A DNA stretch of 64,000 nt from an uncultured Lachnospiraceae bacterium (GCA_947588995.1 CANPZI010000006.1:62001-126000), one strand, 5' to 3'. Shown: positions 1-9,052, counted from the stretch's first letter. Notes: generated by a model from the sequence alone, not told the origin. Numbers and translations are program-made.

Positions 1-2
1 TG

Positions 3-1538
3 TTCATGACCGTCATGATCGCGCAGAACATTCTCTCCAACTATTTTCACACGCTCTTCTATTCGCGGGCGATCCGAAACGTGGAGAAAGATCTGCGAGG
101 CGCGCTGGTGCGCAAGCTGCAGCAGCTCTCCATCACTTACCACAACGAGATGCAGTCCGGCAGGCTGCAGTCCAAGATCATGAGGGACGTGGAACAGGTC
201 GAGACGCTCTCGAGGCAGGTTTTTATCTCGATCTTAAGCATTATTATGAATATTGTCGTGGCGTTCGGCGTGGTGATCTCGAACAGCCTTACGGTATTCT
301 GCTTCTTCTTAGCCACCGTGCCGGTGGCCGTCTGCATCATGGTGGTGTTCAAGGGCAAGATTAAGAGCTACAACAGGGAGTTCCGCAAGGATATGGAGGA
401 GACATCGGCGCAGGTGATGGAGATGATCGAGATGATCCCTGTGACCAGGGCCCACGCGCTGGAAGAGATGGAGACGGACAAGATGAACCACAGGCTCCGC
501 CATGTGGCCACGTCGGGACTCAGGCTTGACATGGTGCAGTCCTATTTCTCCTCCATCAGCTGGGTGGCGTTCCAGATTTTTCAGGTATTATGCCTGGGCT
601 TCACGGGTTATCTGGCCAGCAGAGGGCGGATCAGCGTGGGCGAAGTGGTGATGTACCAGACTTACTTCAGCACCATCGTGGCGCAGGTGTCCAATATCAT
701 CACGCTGCTGCCTATCATCTCCAAGGGACTGGAATCCGTGGATTCCATCGGCGACGTGCTGCTCTGTCTGGACGTGGAGGACAATACGGACAAGGAGAAA
801 CTGCCCTCTCTGCGGGGAGATATCCGGTTTGAGGATGTGGGCTTCCGCTATAAGGACGGCGACGGCGACGTCTTTGCACACCTGAATCTGGCGATTGAGG
901 CCGGCAGGACCGTCGCTTTCGTGGGAGAGTCCGGCGCGGGCAAGACCACAATCTTAAATATGGTGATCGGTTTCCTGCACGCGACCGAGGGACGGGTGCT
1001 GATCGACGGCCACGATATCGAGGGGCTGGATTTGGGCAGTTACAGGAGCCACATTGCGGTGGTACCGCAGACACCGATTCTGTTCAGCGGCACCCTGCGG
1101 GAGAATATCACCTATGGGCAGGAGGATATCTCCGACGAAAAACTGTGGGAGATTATCGAGGCCGCGAACTTGACTGATATGGTCAATAAAATGCCGCAGG
1201 GAATTGACACGAATGTCATGGAGCACGGCAGCAACCTGTCCGGCGGGCAGAGGCAGCGCGTCTCCATCGCCCGCGCTTTCGTGCGCAACCCGAAAATCCT
1301 CATTCTGGACGAGGCCACGTCGGCGCTCGACAGCGTGGCGGAGGAAAAGATCCGCGTCGCCACGGAACGGCTGGTAAAAGACAGGACGACTCTGATCGTG
1401 GCGCACAGGCTTTCCACGATCAAGAATGCGGATCTGATCGCCGTGATCGGACACGGCGGCCTGCAGGAGATCGGCAGCTATGAGGAACTGATGGAGAAGC
1501 AGGGTGAGTTCTACAAGCTCAGACAGCTGCAGATGTGA
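3..1538 (+). CDS. ABC exporter, fused permease/ATPase (5' end outside window)
   Basis: Half-transporter of the type I exporter class, in which a membrane domain is fused to a nucleotide-binding domain. The frame is open to the window edge and the first membrane helices are missing, so the true start lies upstream. Residues counted from the ATG at 6: about 1-260 are the remaining membrane domain and about 270-510 the ATPase. The Walker A motif GESGAGKTT lies near residue 310, the signature LSGGQRQRVSIARA near 408, Walker B ILILDEATSALD near 431-442 and the switch histidine in IVAHR near 464, so the ATPase looks intact. The substrate cannot be read from sequence. Many such exporters act as heterodimers, and a partner may lie upstream of the window. 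Confidence 0.9.
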   Translation, partial: FMTVMIAQNILSNYFHTLFYSRAIRNVEKDLRGALVRKLQQLSITYHNEMQSGRLQSKIMRDVEQVETLSRQVFISILSIIMNIVVAFGVVISNSLTVFCFFLATVPVAVCIMVVFKGKIKSYNREFRKDMEETSAQVMEMIEMIPVTRAHALEEMETDKMNHRLRHVATSGLRLDMVQSYFSSISWVAFQIFQVLCLGFTGYLASRGRISVGEVVMYQTYFSTIVAQVSNIITLLPIISKGLESVDSIGDVLLCLDVEDNTDKEKLPSLRGDIRFEDVGFRYKDGDGDVFAHLNLAIEAGRTVAFVGESGAGKTTILNMVIGFLHATEGRVLIDGHDIEGLDLGSYRSHIAVVPQTPILFSGTLRENITYGQEDISDEKLWEIIEAANLTDMVNKMPQGIDTNVMEHGSNLSGGQRQRVSIARAFVRNPKILILDEATSALDSVAEEKIRVATERLVKDRTTLIVAHRLSTIKNADLIAVIGHGGLQEIGSYEELMEKQGEFYKLRQLQM

Positions 1539-1658
1539 GCGGCGGCTCTGCTGCCGGTCCGGCCGTACGGCACAGGCGCGGCGGCATGGTATGGCCGTCG
1601 AAAACGGGTTGTCGGCCATCGACAGACAGCGGCAGACAGAAAAACATCGCCGCCGCCC

Positions 1659-1687
1659 TTGTGGAAAACGGGAATTGATGCTACAAT
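1659..1687 (+). promoter_or_regulatory. candidate sigma-A promoter for the DUF6465 gene
   Basis: TTGTGG at 1659-1664 and TACAAT at 1682-1687 are separated by 17 bp, about 90 bp before the gene at 1775. Only the -10 element is close to consensus. Confidence 0.35.
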
Positions 1688-1774
1688 ACAGACAGGGATA
1701 TCAGATACGACGGCTTTGGCACACGGAAGCGTCCGCCGCGGCAGCAGCGGGCGGAAGAATAAGGGGGAGTTCTC

Positions 1775-2065
1775 ATGGGAACTGCGGAGAATACGAAACA
1801 AACGGTGCAGGAAGAGCAGAAAAGCACATCTGAGAAGCAGGCTGCCGGACAGGTCGATGCGGCGCCCGAGGTAGTTTTGCAGTATCGAGGCTATGAGGTG
1901 GACATCGAGGCGGTGACCGAGAGAGTTAAAAAGCATTACTACTCCAAGGGCTACAAAAAGGGATCCATCAACAATCTCCAGATTTATATGAAGCCGGAGG
2001 AGTTTACGGCCTACTATGTGATCAACGACGGCGTGGTGGGCAAGGTCAATCTGTTCTACGACTGA
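1775..2065 (+). CDS. DUF6465 family protein
   Basis: Small cytosolic protein of 96 residues. Residues 1-32 are polar, low complexity and rich in Gln, Glu and Lys. The folded part runs from about residue 33 and contains VLQYRGYEVDIEAV and MKPEEFTAYYVIND, which match my memory of the DUF6465 family common in Lachnospiraceae. No biochemical role is known to me. The start is supported by GGGGGAG at 1763-1769 in front of the ATG. A probable terminator follows at 2166-2211, so it looks monocistronic. Confidence 0.65.
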   Translation: MGTAENTKQTVQEEQKSTSEKQAAGQVDAAPEVVLQYRGYEVDIEAVTERVKKHYYSKGYKKGSINNLQIYMKPEEFTAYYVINDGVVGKVNLFYD

Positions 2066-2165
2066 GCGGTATGGATGTCATACATGCCGGAACAGCCTGA
2101 CAGGGTTATCATAACTTTACGAATCATGAATCATAGGTAATGCGGATCATAGGCATAGAAGAAAT

Positions 2166-2211
2166 GAAGCTGACGGATCGCCGGGGAGGCGTGAGGGCGG
2201 CTTCTTTTTTT
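2166..2211 (+). terminator. probable intrinsic terminator after the DUF6465 gene
   Basis: GAAGC at 2166-2170 pairs with GCTTC at 2200-2204, with further interrupted G+C-rich pairing inside, followed by a run of seven T at 2205-2211. Confidence 0.5.
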
Positions 2212-2212
2212 A

Positions 2213-2247
2213 TACAATAGGAAATTCCTTCGTCATTTCCTATTGTA
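2213..2247. repeat. perfect 13-bp inverted repeat
   Basis: TACAATAGGAAAT (2213-2225) and its exact complement ATTTCCTATTGTA (2235-2247) flank a 9-nt loop. It follows directly on the T-run of the preceding terminator. It could be a second hairpin on either strand or a remnant of a mobile palindrome. The rest of 2066-2483 holds only this, the terminator and the PadR promoter/operator region. Confidence 0.6.
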
Positions 2248-2316
2248 CAAAAAGCCCTCCGGGCAGGATCGCACTGCGGCAATGACGAGTCTGTCCGGCA
2301 ATTTTCAAAATATATG

Positions 2317-2345
2317 TTGACAGATAATATTATATGACGTATAGT
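2317..2345 (+). promoter_or_regulatory. sigma-A promoter of the PadR operon
   Basis: TTGACA at 2317-2322 and TATAGT at 2340-2345 with exactly 17 bp between them. The -10 element lies inside the upstream operator-like sequence, which would suit repression by the PadR protein encoded downstream. Confidence 0.7.
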
Positions 2346-2380
2346 ATCAATAGAAACAATATTATACGCTGTATAATATT
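2326..2380. promoter_or_regulatory. paired operator-like palindromes, probable PadR sites
   Basis: AATATTATAC at 2358-2367 and GTATAATATT at 2371-2380 form a perfect 10-bp inverted repeat with a 3-bp centre. A degenerate copy (AATATTATAT, GAC, GTATAGTAT) starts at 2326. The two copies are 32 bp apart, about three helical turns, and the first covers the -10 box. PadR regulators commonly bind A+T-rich palindromes in their own promoters; that this PadR binds here is inference. Confidence 0.6.
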
Positions 2381-2483
2381 ATAAAATAGAACAGTATCAA
2401 TGGGGGAAGAGGATCGGCATGGCGGAAGCAAGACGGAACAGTCTGCTGTGAGACAGCTAAAAGACAGGAAAGGAGTTTATCGC

Positions 2484-2810
2484 ATGGTTTTTAACACGGG
2501 TGCGGCGCTTCTGGACGCGATCGTGCTGGCGGTGGTATCCGGGGAGACGGAAGGAACCTACGGCTACAAGATCACGCAGGAGGTGCGGCAGGTTATTGAG
2601 ATATCGGAATCCACGCTCTATCCTGTGCTCAGGCGCCTGCAGAAAGACGGGTGTCTGGAGGTCTACGACATGGAGTGCGCGGGCAGGAACAGGCGATATT
2701 ACAAGGTGACGGAGAGAGGGCGGGCGCAGCTCAACCTGTATATCAGCGAGTGGTATCGGTATTCTGCGAAGCTGAACAGTATCTTTGAGGGAGGATTGAG
2801 GCATGAATAG
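2484..2810 (+). CDS. PadR family transcriptional regulator
   Basis: Winged-helix repressor of 108 residues, the short PadR form. Residues about 10-85 form the PadR domain: GTYGYKITQEV, the recognition region SESTLYPVLRRLQKDG and the wing GRNRRYYKVTERG. The start at 2484 is chosen because AGGAG at 2471-2475 lies 8 nt upstream; a longer reading frame from 2400 has no ribosome site. The stop overlaps the next gene, so it is the first gene of a PadR, HAAS, DUF4097, PspC operon. Such regulators often sit with a HAAS protein and control membrane-stress functions. Autoregulation through the palindromes upstream is likely. Confidence 0.88.
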   Translation: MVFNTGAALLDAIVLAVVSGETEGTYGYKITQEVRQVIEISESTLYPVLRRLQKDGCLEVYDMECAGRNRRYYKVTERGRAQLNLYISEWYRYSAKLNSIFEGGLRHE

Positions 2811-3699
2811 AGCGGAATTTATGAGGCGGCTGACGGAACTGCTGGGCGATGTGCCGCCGGCGGAGCGCGACGAGGCCATTCAGTATTACAACGATTACTT
2901 TGAGGACGCGGGCGCGGAGAACGAGAGCAGCGTCATCGCGTCGCTTGGCACGCCGGAGGAGCTGGCCAGGGCGATCAAGGCAGGCTTAAACGACGGCGGC
3001 GCGGGCGGCGAGTTCACGGAGACGGGCTTTAGCGGCTATGCGCAGACGCATAAAGACGAGATCATGAAAGCCGGGGCGGAGGCCGGCGGCGGTGCGGGAA
3101 AGGCTGCTTCCGGCAATCCGTACGGCGCACAGCCGGGCGCATCGGGCAACGCTTACTATCAGGACGATTACTACAGACGCACGGGTGGCAGAGGCATCTA
3201 CGGCGGCAGGAAAGATGGCAGGCAGAACAATGACCCATATAGTCAACAAACGATGGGCGGCGCTGCTGCGGGTAATGCCGGCGGAAGCGAACAGGCGTCG
3301 CAGGGAGCGGCCGCGCAGCCGCGGAAGAGAGGGATATCCGGCGGCACGATCGCGCTGATCGTGGTTGTGGTGATCCTGACCTTTCCGATTTGGGTCGGTG
3401 TCGTTGGGGCGCTGTTCGGGGTGGCGGTTGCGCTGCTGGCAACGGTATTCGCGCTCTTTCTGGCCTTTCTGGCGGTCGGGCTGGCACTGATCGTAGCCGC
3501 TGTCGCCCTGTTCGTCACGGGCTGTATGCTGCTGGTCCATGCGCCGCTCGCCGGCGTGAGCACGATCGGCGTGTCGCTCGTCCTCTTCGGGCTGGGGCTT
3601 CTGGCCGTCTGGCTGATGGTGTGGGGTATGGTGGCGCTTTTTAAGGGATGCGCGGCGTTAATCAGGAAGATTTTTCACAGGGGAGGTGCGAGAGCATGA
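2803..3699 (+). CDS. HAAS/DUF1700 domain membrane protein
   Basis: Protein of 298 residues. Residues 1-65 match the HAAS (DUF1700) signalling domain, including FMRRLTELL, DEAIQYYNDYFEDAG and SLGTPEELARAI. Residues about 66-180 are a Gly/Ala/Gln-rich linker of low complexity. Residues about 183-285 hold several strongly hydrophobic membrane segments and a short basic tail. Its ATG overlaps the padR stop by 8 bp and its stop overlaps the DUF4097 start (ATGA), so translation is coupled. HAAS domains usually accompany PadR regulators and are thought to transmit membrane signals; the exact role here is inferred from context. Confidence 0.85.
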   Translation: MNRAEFMRRLTELLGDVPPAERDEAIQYYNDYFEDAGAENESSVIASLGTPEELARAIKAGLNDGGAGGEFTETGFSGYAQTHKDEIMKAGAEAGGGAGKAASGNPYGAQPGASGNAYYQDDYYRRTGGRGIYGGRKDGRQNNDPYSQQTMGGAAAGNAGGSEQASQGAAAQPRKRGISGGTIALIVVVVILTFPIWVGVVGALFGVAVALLATVFALFLAFLAVGLALIVAAVALFVTGCMLLVHAPLAGVSTIGVSLVLFGLGLLAVWLMVWGMVALFKGCAALIRKIFHRGGARA

Positions 3700-4883
3700 C
3701 TGATAGGGTCAATGAAAACAGGACGAATACGGCCATGATAAACGATAATGTGACGATGACAAACGATAACAGGAACAGCGGCCCGGACATGGCTGCGGGC
3801 GCAGGCGGGAACGCGGGCGGCACGGGCGGATCCGCGTGCGGGAAGCGGCCCTGCAGGAAAAACAGATGGAGCAGGTGCTGCCTGTACACGGCGTTTATTG
3901 CGCTGGGGCTGGGCGCGGTGCTGTGCGGCGTGGGCAGGCTGTTCGGCGGTTTCAGGCAGCTTTCTGAGTTGGATGTCGAAGGACTCACGGGAATCCCCTT
4001 TGTCTACAACGGCCACGCTTTCGGGTTTGTGTCGTTCCCGCCTTTCGGAGACAGTGAATGGGACAGCCGGTATGACGGCTGGAGCCGGCTCGAGTACGGC
4101 GTGGGGGACGAGGACGGCGGCATGATGAGCGGCGTGCGCCTCGACCTCACGGCGGATACGCTGCGGGAGCTGGATCTCGAGACGGGCGGCGGTCTGGTGG
4201 TGATCGAGGAGTCCGCGGACGATCATGTACGGCTTACCGTGGACGGGGATATGGAGCAGTTCCGCTATCTGGCGGAGGACGGCACACTGCGGATCGCGCA
4301 GAAGCCGCGGCGCTTCAGTGTAGGGGACGTGAACAATACGATCCGCATCCGGCTGCCGCGGGGGACTTATCTGGACCGTCTGCAGGCGGAGATCGGCGCT
4401 GGGCAGATTGAGTGCGGCAGGCTGACCGTGCGGGACGCCGAAATCGGGGTGGGCGCGGGACGGTGCGCTGTCGACAGGCTTGCGGCAGACGGTACGGTGA
4501 CGCTCTCCGTGGGCGCGGGGGAGATGATTATGGATGCCCTTGTGTGCCGGAAAGGGGAATTCTCCGTGGGCATGGGTGATCTGGAGATCGCGGATCTGAC
4601 GGCGGCGGACGCGGAGGTCGAGATGAGCATGGGCGAGGTGAACCTGGACGGTGAGATAAACGGCAGCCTGGAAGTGGAGTGCAGCACGGGTGAGGTGAAC
4701 CTGAACCTGCTCGGCACACCGGAAGAGCACAATTACGTGATTGACTGCTCCATGGGGACGGTCAGCGTGGACGGGGCAGACTATACGGGCCTGGCCGTCG
4801 AGCGCCGCATCGACAACGGCGCGGACAGCAATTATACCATCGACTGCTCCATGGGCACGGTCACTGTCACGTTTGCGCGGTGA
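3696..4883 (+). CDS. DUF4097 family beta-repeat membrane protein
   Basis: Protein of 395 residues. The start at 3696 is chosen because GGGAGG at 3681-3686 precedes it and ATGA overlaps the previous stop. After a polar N-terminus a Cys-rich basic stretch leads into one membrane helix near residues 60-85 (YTAFIALGLGAVLCG). The remainder is a repetitive beta-strand region of the DUF4097/DUF4098 type, with repeated units such as SVGAGEMIM, SVGMGDLEI and SMGEVNLDG, ending in two copies of an NYxIDCSMGTVxV unit. B. subtilis YvlB belongs to the same family and is encoded beside a PspC protein, so an envelope-stress role is plausible. The function is unproven. Confidence 0.82.
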   Translation: MTDRVNENRTNTAMINDNVTMTNDNRNSGPDMAAGAGGNAGGTGGSACGKRPCRKNRWSRCCLYTAFIALGLGAVLCGVGRLFGGFRQLSELDVEGLTGIPFVYNGHAFGFVSFPPFGDSEWDSRYDGWSRLEYGVGDEDGGMMSGVRLDLTADTLRELDLETGGGLVVIEESADDHVRLTVDGDMEQFRYLAEDGTLRIAQKPRRFSVGDVNNTIRIRLPRGTYLDRLQAEIGAGQIECGRLTVRDAEIGVGAGRCAVDRLAADGTVTLSVGAGEMIMDALVCRKGEFSVGMGDLEIADLTAADAEVEMSMGEVNLDGEINGSLEVECSTGEVNLNLLGTPEEHNYVIDCSMGTVSVDGADYTGLAVERRIDNGADSNYTIDCSMGTVTVTFAR

Positions 4884-5004
4884 GACAGGAGACGTAAGGG
4901 ACGCCGGAGGCTTAAGCGACACCTGCGGACACAGAGACCGCGGCACGGCGTGACGGAAGACAGACAATCAGGCAATGACAGGAACAGGACAAGGAGGAAA
5001 GACT

Positions 5005-5214
5005 ATGGGAAACGATTACAGGAAACTGATGCGCTCCCGCACAGACAGGATGCTCTGCGGCGTGTGCGGCGGTATCGGAGAGTATCTGCGCATGGATCCG
5101 ACGCTGGTGCGGCTGATCTGGGTGCTGTGTTCGCTGGCGGGCTGCGGCATGGGGCTGATCCTCTATATCGTGGCGGCCATCATCATCCCGGAGGATGACG
5201 GCGTGGCGGGCTAG
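5005..5214 (+). CDS. PspC domain protein
   Basis: Membrane protein of 69 residues made almost entirely of a PspC domain: SRTDRMLCGVCGGIGEYLRMDP followed by a hydrophobic segment LIWVLCSLAGCGMGLILYIV and IPEDD. The family usually has 60-120 residues, so it is complete. The start at 5005 has AAGGAGG at 4991-4997; an upstream ATG at 4975 lacks one. It is probably the last gene of the PadR operon, 121 bp after DUF4097. PspC domains act in membrane-stress responses. Confidence 0.88.
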   Translation: MGNDYRKLMRSRTDRMLCGVCGGIGEYLRMDPTLVRLIWVLCSLAGCGMGLILYIVAAIIIPEDDGVAG

Positions 5215-5255
5215 GGCCGCGGACAGGCCCGGCCTGCCGGAACGGCTGGAACATT

Positions 5256-5283
5256 TTGACAAAAAACGGAAACAAAATATGGT
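5256..5283 (+). promoter_or_regulatory. candidate promoter for the GGDEF-EAL gene
   Basis: TTGACA at 5256-5261 and TATGGT at 5278-5283 with a 16-bp spacer, about 100 bp before the start at 5384. Confidence 0.4.
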
Positions 5284-5383
5284 ACTTTATTTCGGGAAAA
5301 CGTGTGGCGAAATGGATATGCTCATGTTAAAATATTGTTTAACTGGGGAGTGTTGCCTTGTATGAGAAGGACATGGTGAGAGA

Positions 5384-7042
5384 ATGAGCGATATTTTTAA
5401 CAATGAGCTGTTCGAGGCGTTTGCGTCCGCGTCGGACAACGTCTATATCTATGTGTGTGACATGAAGACCGATGTCTCGCGCTGGTCGAAAGCGTCTGTG
5501 GACTATTTCGGGCTGGATGGGGAGTATATCAGGAATGCCGCCAATGTCTGGGCGGAGCATATCCATCCGGAAGACCTGGATATCTATCTGGAGGACATCA
5601 ATGGGGTGTTCTCCGGCGCGAAGCGCTATCACGACTGCCAGTACAGAGCGAGGAACCGTCAGGGGGAGTATGTCTGGGTGGAATGTAAGGGCAGTGTGAT
5701 TCGGGATGCGGAGGGGACGCCGATCATCTTCGCCGGGCTGATGACAAGGATAGACGGACAGAGCAAGTATGACACGCTCACAGGGCTTCTGACCATACCG
5801 GAACTGCGCCACTTCGATTTCTCCGCACTGACGGGGACGGCGCTGCTGATCGGACTGGACGGTTTCCGCAGAGTCGTGGGAAACTACGGCTACAACACGT
5901 CGGACGAAATTCTGATTGAGTTTGCCAACAGGATCAAGGAACTGAGCGATCCGGACTGGAAAGTCTTCCGCTTCAGCGGCGATGAATTTCTGGTGGTGGC
6001 TTTCGGTGCGGACAAGGAGACGATGTCGGCCTACTATGAGAGACTCTGTCGGGAGACGGAGGTGATCGAACTGCAGAACGAGCAGCGCATCGGCATCTCA
6101 GCGTCGGCGGGAGGAGTCCGCTTTCCGCAGGATGCGGCAGAGCGTGAGGATATGATCAACAAGCTGGAACACTCTCTGGAGCACGCGAAGAACAATCAGC
6201 GCGGCACGCTTGTGTTCTTCTCTGAGGAGATTGCAAGGAAGCATGAGAGAGGACTGGCGCTCAGAGAGGATCTGAAGCGGTGCATCAAGCAGGATTTCAA
6301 GGGCTTTGAGCTGTATTTTCAGCCTTTTGTCATGCCGGGCACCCATGACATCAGGGGCTGCGAGTGCCTGCTTCGCTGGCAGGGCGAGAGGATCCGGGAC
6401 TCCTATCCGATGGAGTTCGTCAAGGTGCTGGAGGATTACGGCGACATCAGAGAGGTCGGCTTCTGGGTTATGGAGCAGGCGATCAGGCAGCAGGTGGCGT
6501 GGCGCGATACATACGGCGAACTGTGGGTGAGCTTCAACGTGTCCTATCAGCAGTTTCTGGATGAAACTTTTGAGGACAGGCTGGCGGCCTGTGCCGCGAA
6601 GTACGGGGTGAACCCCGAATATATCATTATCGAGCTGACGGAGAGCTGTCAGGTGGACAACCCGGAGGAGCTGGCGGCGATGTTCGACAGGCTGCGGGGC
6701 AGAGGCTTCAAGATGGCGCTGGATGATTTCGGGACGGCCTATGCCTCGCTGGAGATGCTGAAGTGCCTGCATGTGGACTACATCAAGATCGAGCACTCTT
6801 TTGTCAGGGAACTCTCCGAGCCGGGACATGAGATCGATTACGTGATTATCGACAATCTTCTGGAGATGTGCAGAAGACTCGGATATGATTCCATCGTGGA
6901 GGGCGTGGAGAACAGCAGGGTAGCCCAGATCGTGGGGGAGATGAACGCCACGCTCTTACAGGGCTACTACTATTCCCGTCCCGTGTGCAGGGAAGACTTC
7001 GAGAAGCTGATGGAGGCAAGGGTACATCCGGGAACAGAGTAG
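5384..7042 (+). CDS. PAS-GGDEF-EAL protein (c-di-GMP turnover)
   Basis: Protein of 552 residues with no membrane segment. Residues about 10-125 form a PAS-like sensor (HPEDLDIYLEDI, then YVWVECKGSVIRDAEGTP), about 130-285 a GGDEF domain and about 300-545 an EAL domain. The GGDEF signature reads SGDEF, so cyclase activity is uncertain. The EAL domain reads ECLLRW in place of EALLRW but keeps the other key positions: FNVS, ELTES, DDFGTAYASL, DYIKIEHSF, EGVEN and LQGYYYSRP. A c-di-GMP phosphodiesterase is therefore the best guess. The ribosome site before the ATG is weak. It is followed by a terminator and is probably transcribed alone. Confidence 0.9.
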   Translation: MSDIFNNELFEAFASASDNVYIYVCDMKTDVSRWSKASVDYFGLDGEYIRNAANVWAEHIHPEDLDIYLEDINGVFSGAKRYHDCQYRARNRQGEYVWVECKGSVIRDAEGTPIIFAGLMTRIDGQSKYDTLTGLLTIPELRHFDFSALTGTALLIGLDGFRRVVGNYGYNTSDEILIEFANRIKELSDPDWKVFRFSGDEFLVVAFGADKETMSAYYERLCRETEVIELQNEQRIGISASAGGVRFPQDAAEREDMINKLEHSLEHAKNNQRGTLVFFSEEIARKHERGLALREDLKRCIKQDFKGFELYFQPFVMPGTHDIRGCECLLRWQGERIRDSYPMEFVKVLEDYGDIREVGFWVMEQAIRQQVAWRDTYGELWVSFNVSYQQFLDETFEDRLAACAAKYGVNPEYIIIELTESCQVDNPEELAAMFDRLRGRGFKMALDDFGTAYASLEMLKCLHVDYIKIEHSFVRELSEPGHEIDYVIIDNLLEMCRRLGYDSIVEGVENSRVAQIVGEMNATLLQGYYYSRPVCREDFEKLMEARVHPGTE

Positions 7043-7072
7043 AAAAGTTTTAAGGGATGTTAAAAACAGACA

Positions 7073-7124
7073 GGGCTGTCACTTTCACGAATGAAAATTC
7101 GGGGAGGCGGCAGCCCCGTTTTTT
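7073..7124 (+). terminator. intrinsic terminator after the GGDEF-EAL gene
   Basis: GGGCTG at 7073-7078 pairs with CAGCCC at 7111-7116, followed by six T at 7119-7124. The remaining spacer to 7299 has a short G+C-rich hairpin (GGGCGG/CCGCCT region, 7144-7160) and no gene that I can support. Confidence 0.7.
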
Positions 7125-7298
7125 ATGCGGGCAATGAGTCGGGCGGACAAGCCCGCCTGTCAATTTGGCGGACGCGGGCTGCGCAGAAAATGAAACCTTA
7201 CGGGCGCGCCGTTACCCTATCATAGTGAACAGACCGGTTTGTGAAAGAAAGTAAAATCTTTCGACCGTCGTCGCGAGGCGGCCGGGGAGGGCAGAAAA

Positions 7299-7835
7299 GT
7301 GCAACGGGAAGAACTGGAACGAATCATGGAGGCATACGGCAGGGATCTTTTTTCGTTCTGCTGCTTCGTGACCCGCGACAGGCAGGACGCGGAGAAGCTG
7401 TATCAGGACACGTTCTTAAAGCTGTATGAGAGCAGGGAAAAACTGCATATCGACAAAAACGCCAAGAGTTTTCTGATGAGCGTCGCCCTCAATCTGTATC
7501 GGAATTACAGGCGCAAGCGCTCTGTCAGGGAGCGGATCGCGGGAACGGCATACTCCGCGGAGGAGAGCTGGCGGGAAGTGCCGGACGAGAGAGAGAACGT
7601 GGAGGAGCGCGCTCTTGCCGGGGAGGCGTGCCGGGCGCTGCGGGAGGCGGTGCGCAGGCTGCCGGACAAGTACAGGCTGCCGGTGCTGCTGTACTATATG
7701 GAGAACCTGACACAGCGGGAGATCGCGCGCCTCATGGGGCTGCCGGAAGAGACGGTCAAGACCAGGCTGCGCCGGGCGAGAGCGATTCTCAGGAAAGATA
7801 TGGAGGGACAGGGTTATGAGAGATCATATGGATGA
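7299..7835 (+). CDS. ECF-type RNA polymerase sigma factor
   Basis: Sigma-70 family protein of 178 residues with only regions 2 and 4. Region 2 is near residues 10-75 (DRQDAEKLYQDTFLKLY) and region 4 near 120-168 (YRLPVLLYYMENLTQREIAR, then LPEETVKTRLRRARAIL). The linker is Glu/Arg rich. The start is GTG at 7299 with GGGGAGG at 7284-7290. The stop overlaps the next gene, which encodes a single-pass membrane protein with the layout of an anti-sigma factor. The stimulus and the target promoters are unknown. Confidence 0.9.
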   Translation: MQREELERIMEAYGRDLFSFCCFVTRDRQDAEKLYQDTFLKLYESREKLHIDKNAKSFLMSVALNLYRNYRRKRSVRERIAGTAYSAEESWREVPDERENVEERALAGEACRALREAVRRLPDKYRLPVLLYYMENLTQREIARLMGLPEETVKTRLRRARAILRKDMEGQGYERSYG

Positions 7836-9018
7836 ACTGCTGCGCGTGGCGCTCGCTCCGTCGAAAGAGCCGGATGAACTCCTGAATCGCCGGGTTCTGA
7901 GACGAATGGAAACGGAGGAGCGTATCATGAGAAAGAGAGAAGATCAGGGGAAGAGAAGAACGGAAAAGCGGAGGCGGATTCCCGCCGCGGTTGTCGGCTT
8001 TGGCGCGCTGTGCATCGCTTCCGCGACGGCCTATGCGGCGTACCGCTATCTGAGTCCGTCCCAGGTGGCCGGGCATCTGGCGGATCAGGGGCTTGCGGCG
8101 GCTTTTCAGGGAGAGGACGCGGTGGAGGTCAACGAGACGCAGGTGAGCGGCGGCTACCGCATCACGCTGCTCGGCAGCGCGGCGGGCAGGAATATCAGCG
8201 ACTATCTGCGAAGCACCGACGGACAGGTCAGGGAGGACGGCATCTACACGGTGGTGGCTATCGAGCGGGAGGACGGCACACCCATGCCGGACACTTCCTC
8301 GGATGAATACGGGGAGGAACCGTTCTTCGTGTCACCCTATGTCCGCGGCCTTAATCCGGTACGGTACAATGCGGCGACTATGGGCGGCGGCTACAGCGAG
8401 TTCGTGCAGGACGGCGTCATGTACAGGCTGGTGCAGACGGACAACGTGGAGATGTTCGCGGACCGCGGCATCTATGTGGGCGTGAACAGCGGCACGTTCT
8501 ATGACGCGGGCGCTTACCGCTATGACGAAAGCACCGGCGAGATGACGAGAAATGAGGCTTACAGCGGCGCAAACGCCCTGTTTGTGCTGCCGGTGGACGA
8601 GACGAGAGCCGATCCGGAGGCCGCGGTGACCTGTGTGGCGCGCTGGGAGGAAGAAAGGAACGGTTCAGGTGAGGAGGATGAGACGGAGGTGCCGGAGATT
8701 CCCACGGATGCGGCGGCTTTCATGGAGAAGCTGACCCCGGAGAATCTGGACGAGTACGCCGCGCCGGTGGAGTACACCCGCATGGTGTGCACACCGGATG
8801 CGGAGGGGATGATCAGCTACGGCTACCGCATGGAGAGCGGCGCCGGCAGCGCGAACCAGAGAGCGCGGGTGGACTGGCTCTTTCCGGAGGACCGGGAGAG
8901 CAACGTGGAGATCGGCGGCTGGAGCTGCAGCGACGACGATCTTGCCACCCTCGTCATCGAGGTGTTTACACTGCGGGAGGACGGCACGGTGGAGTATGTG
9001 ATCTACCAGCCGAAGTAG
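7816..9018 (+). CDS. probable membrane anti-sigma factor
   Basis: Protein of 400 residues starting 20 bp inside the ECF sigma gene. The N-terminal about 55 residues are cytosolic and charged. One membrane helix near 57-75 (IPAAVVGFGALCIASATAYA) leads to a large acidic extracytoplasmic region with no domain I can name. Gene order, overlap and topology fit an anti-sigma factor holding the upstream sigma factor at the membrane, but no zinc-binding anti-sigma motif is visible, so the role is inferred. The long exported part may be the sensor. Confidence 0.6.
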   Translation: MRDHMDELLRVALAPSKEPDELLNRRVLRRMETEERIMRKREDQGKRRTEKRRRIPAAVVGFGALCIASATAYAAYRYLSPSQVAGHLADQGLAAAFQGEDAVEVNETQVSGGYRITLLGSAAGRNISDYLRSTDGQVREDGIYTVVAIEREDGTPMPDTSSDEYGEEPFFVSPYVRGLNPVRYNAATMGGGYSEFVQDGVMYRLVQTDNVEMFADRGIYVGVNSGTFYDAGAYRYDESTGEMTRNEAYSGANALFVLPVDETRADPEAAVTCVARWEEERNGSGEEDETEVPEIPTDAAAFMEKLTPENLDEYAAPVEYTRMVCTPDAEGMISYGYRMESGAGSANQRARVDWLFPEDRESNVEIGGWSCSDDDLATLVIEVFTLREDGTVEYVIYQPK

Positions 9019-9052
9019 GGAATGTCTGCCGGGAGGCGGGCAGAAGACACAG

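Noticed and set aside
3675-4967. 430-codon open frame on the minus strand
   Set aside because: Antisense of the DUF4097 gene; no domain and no start signal.
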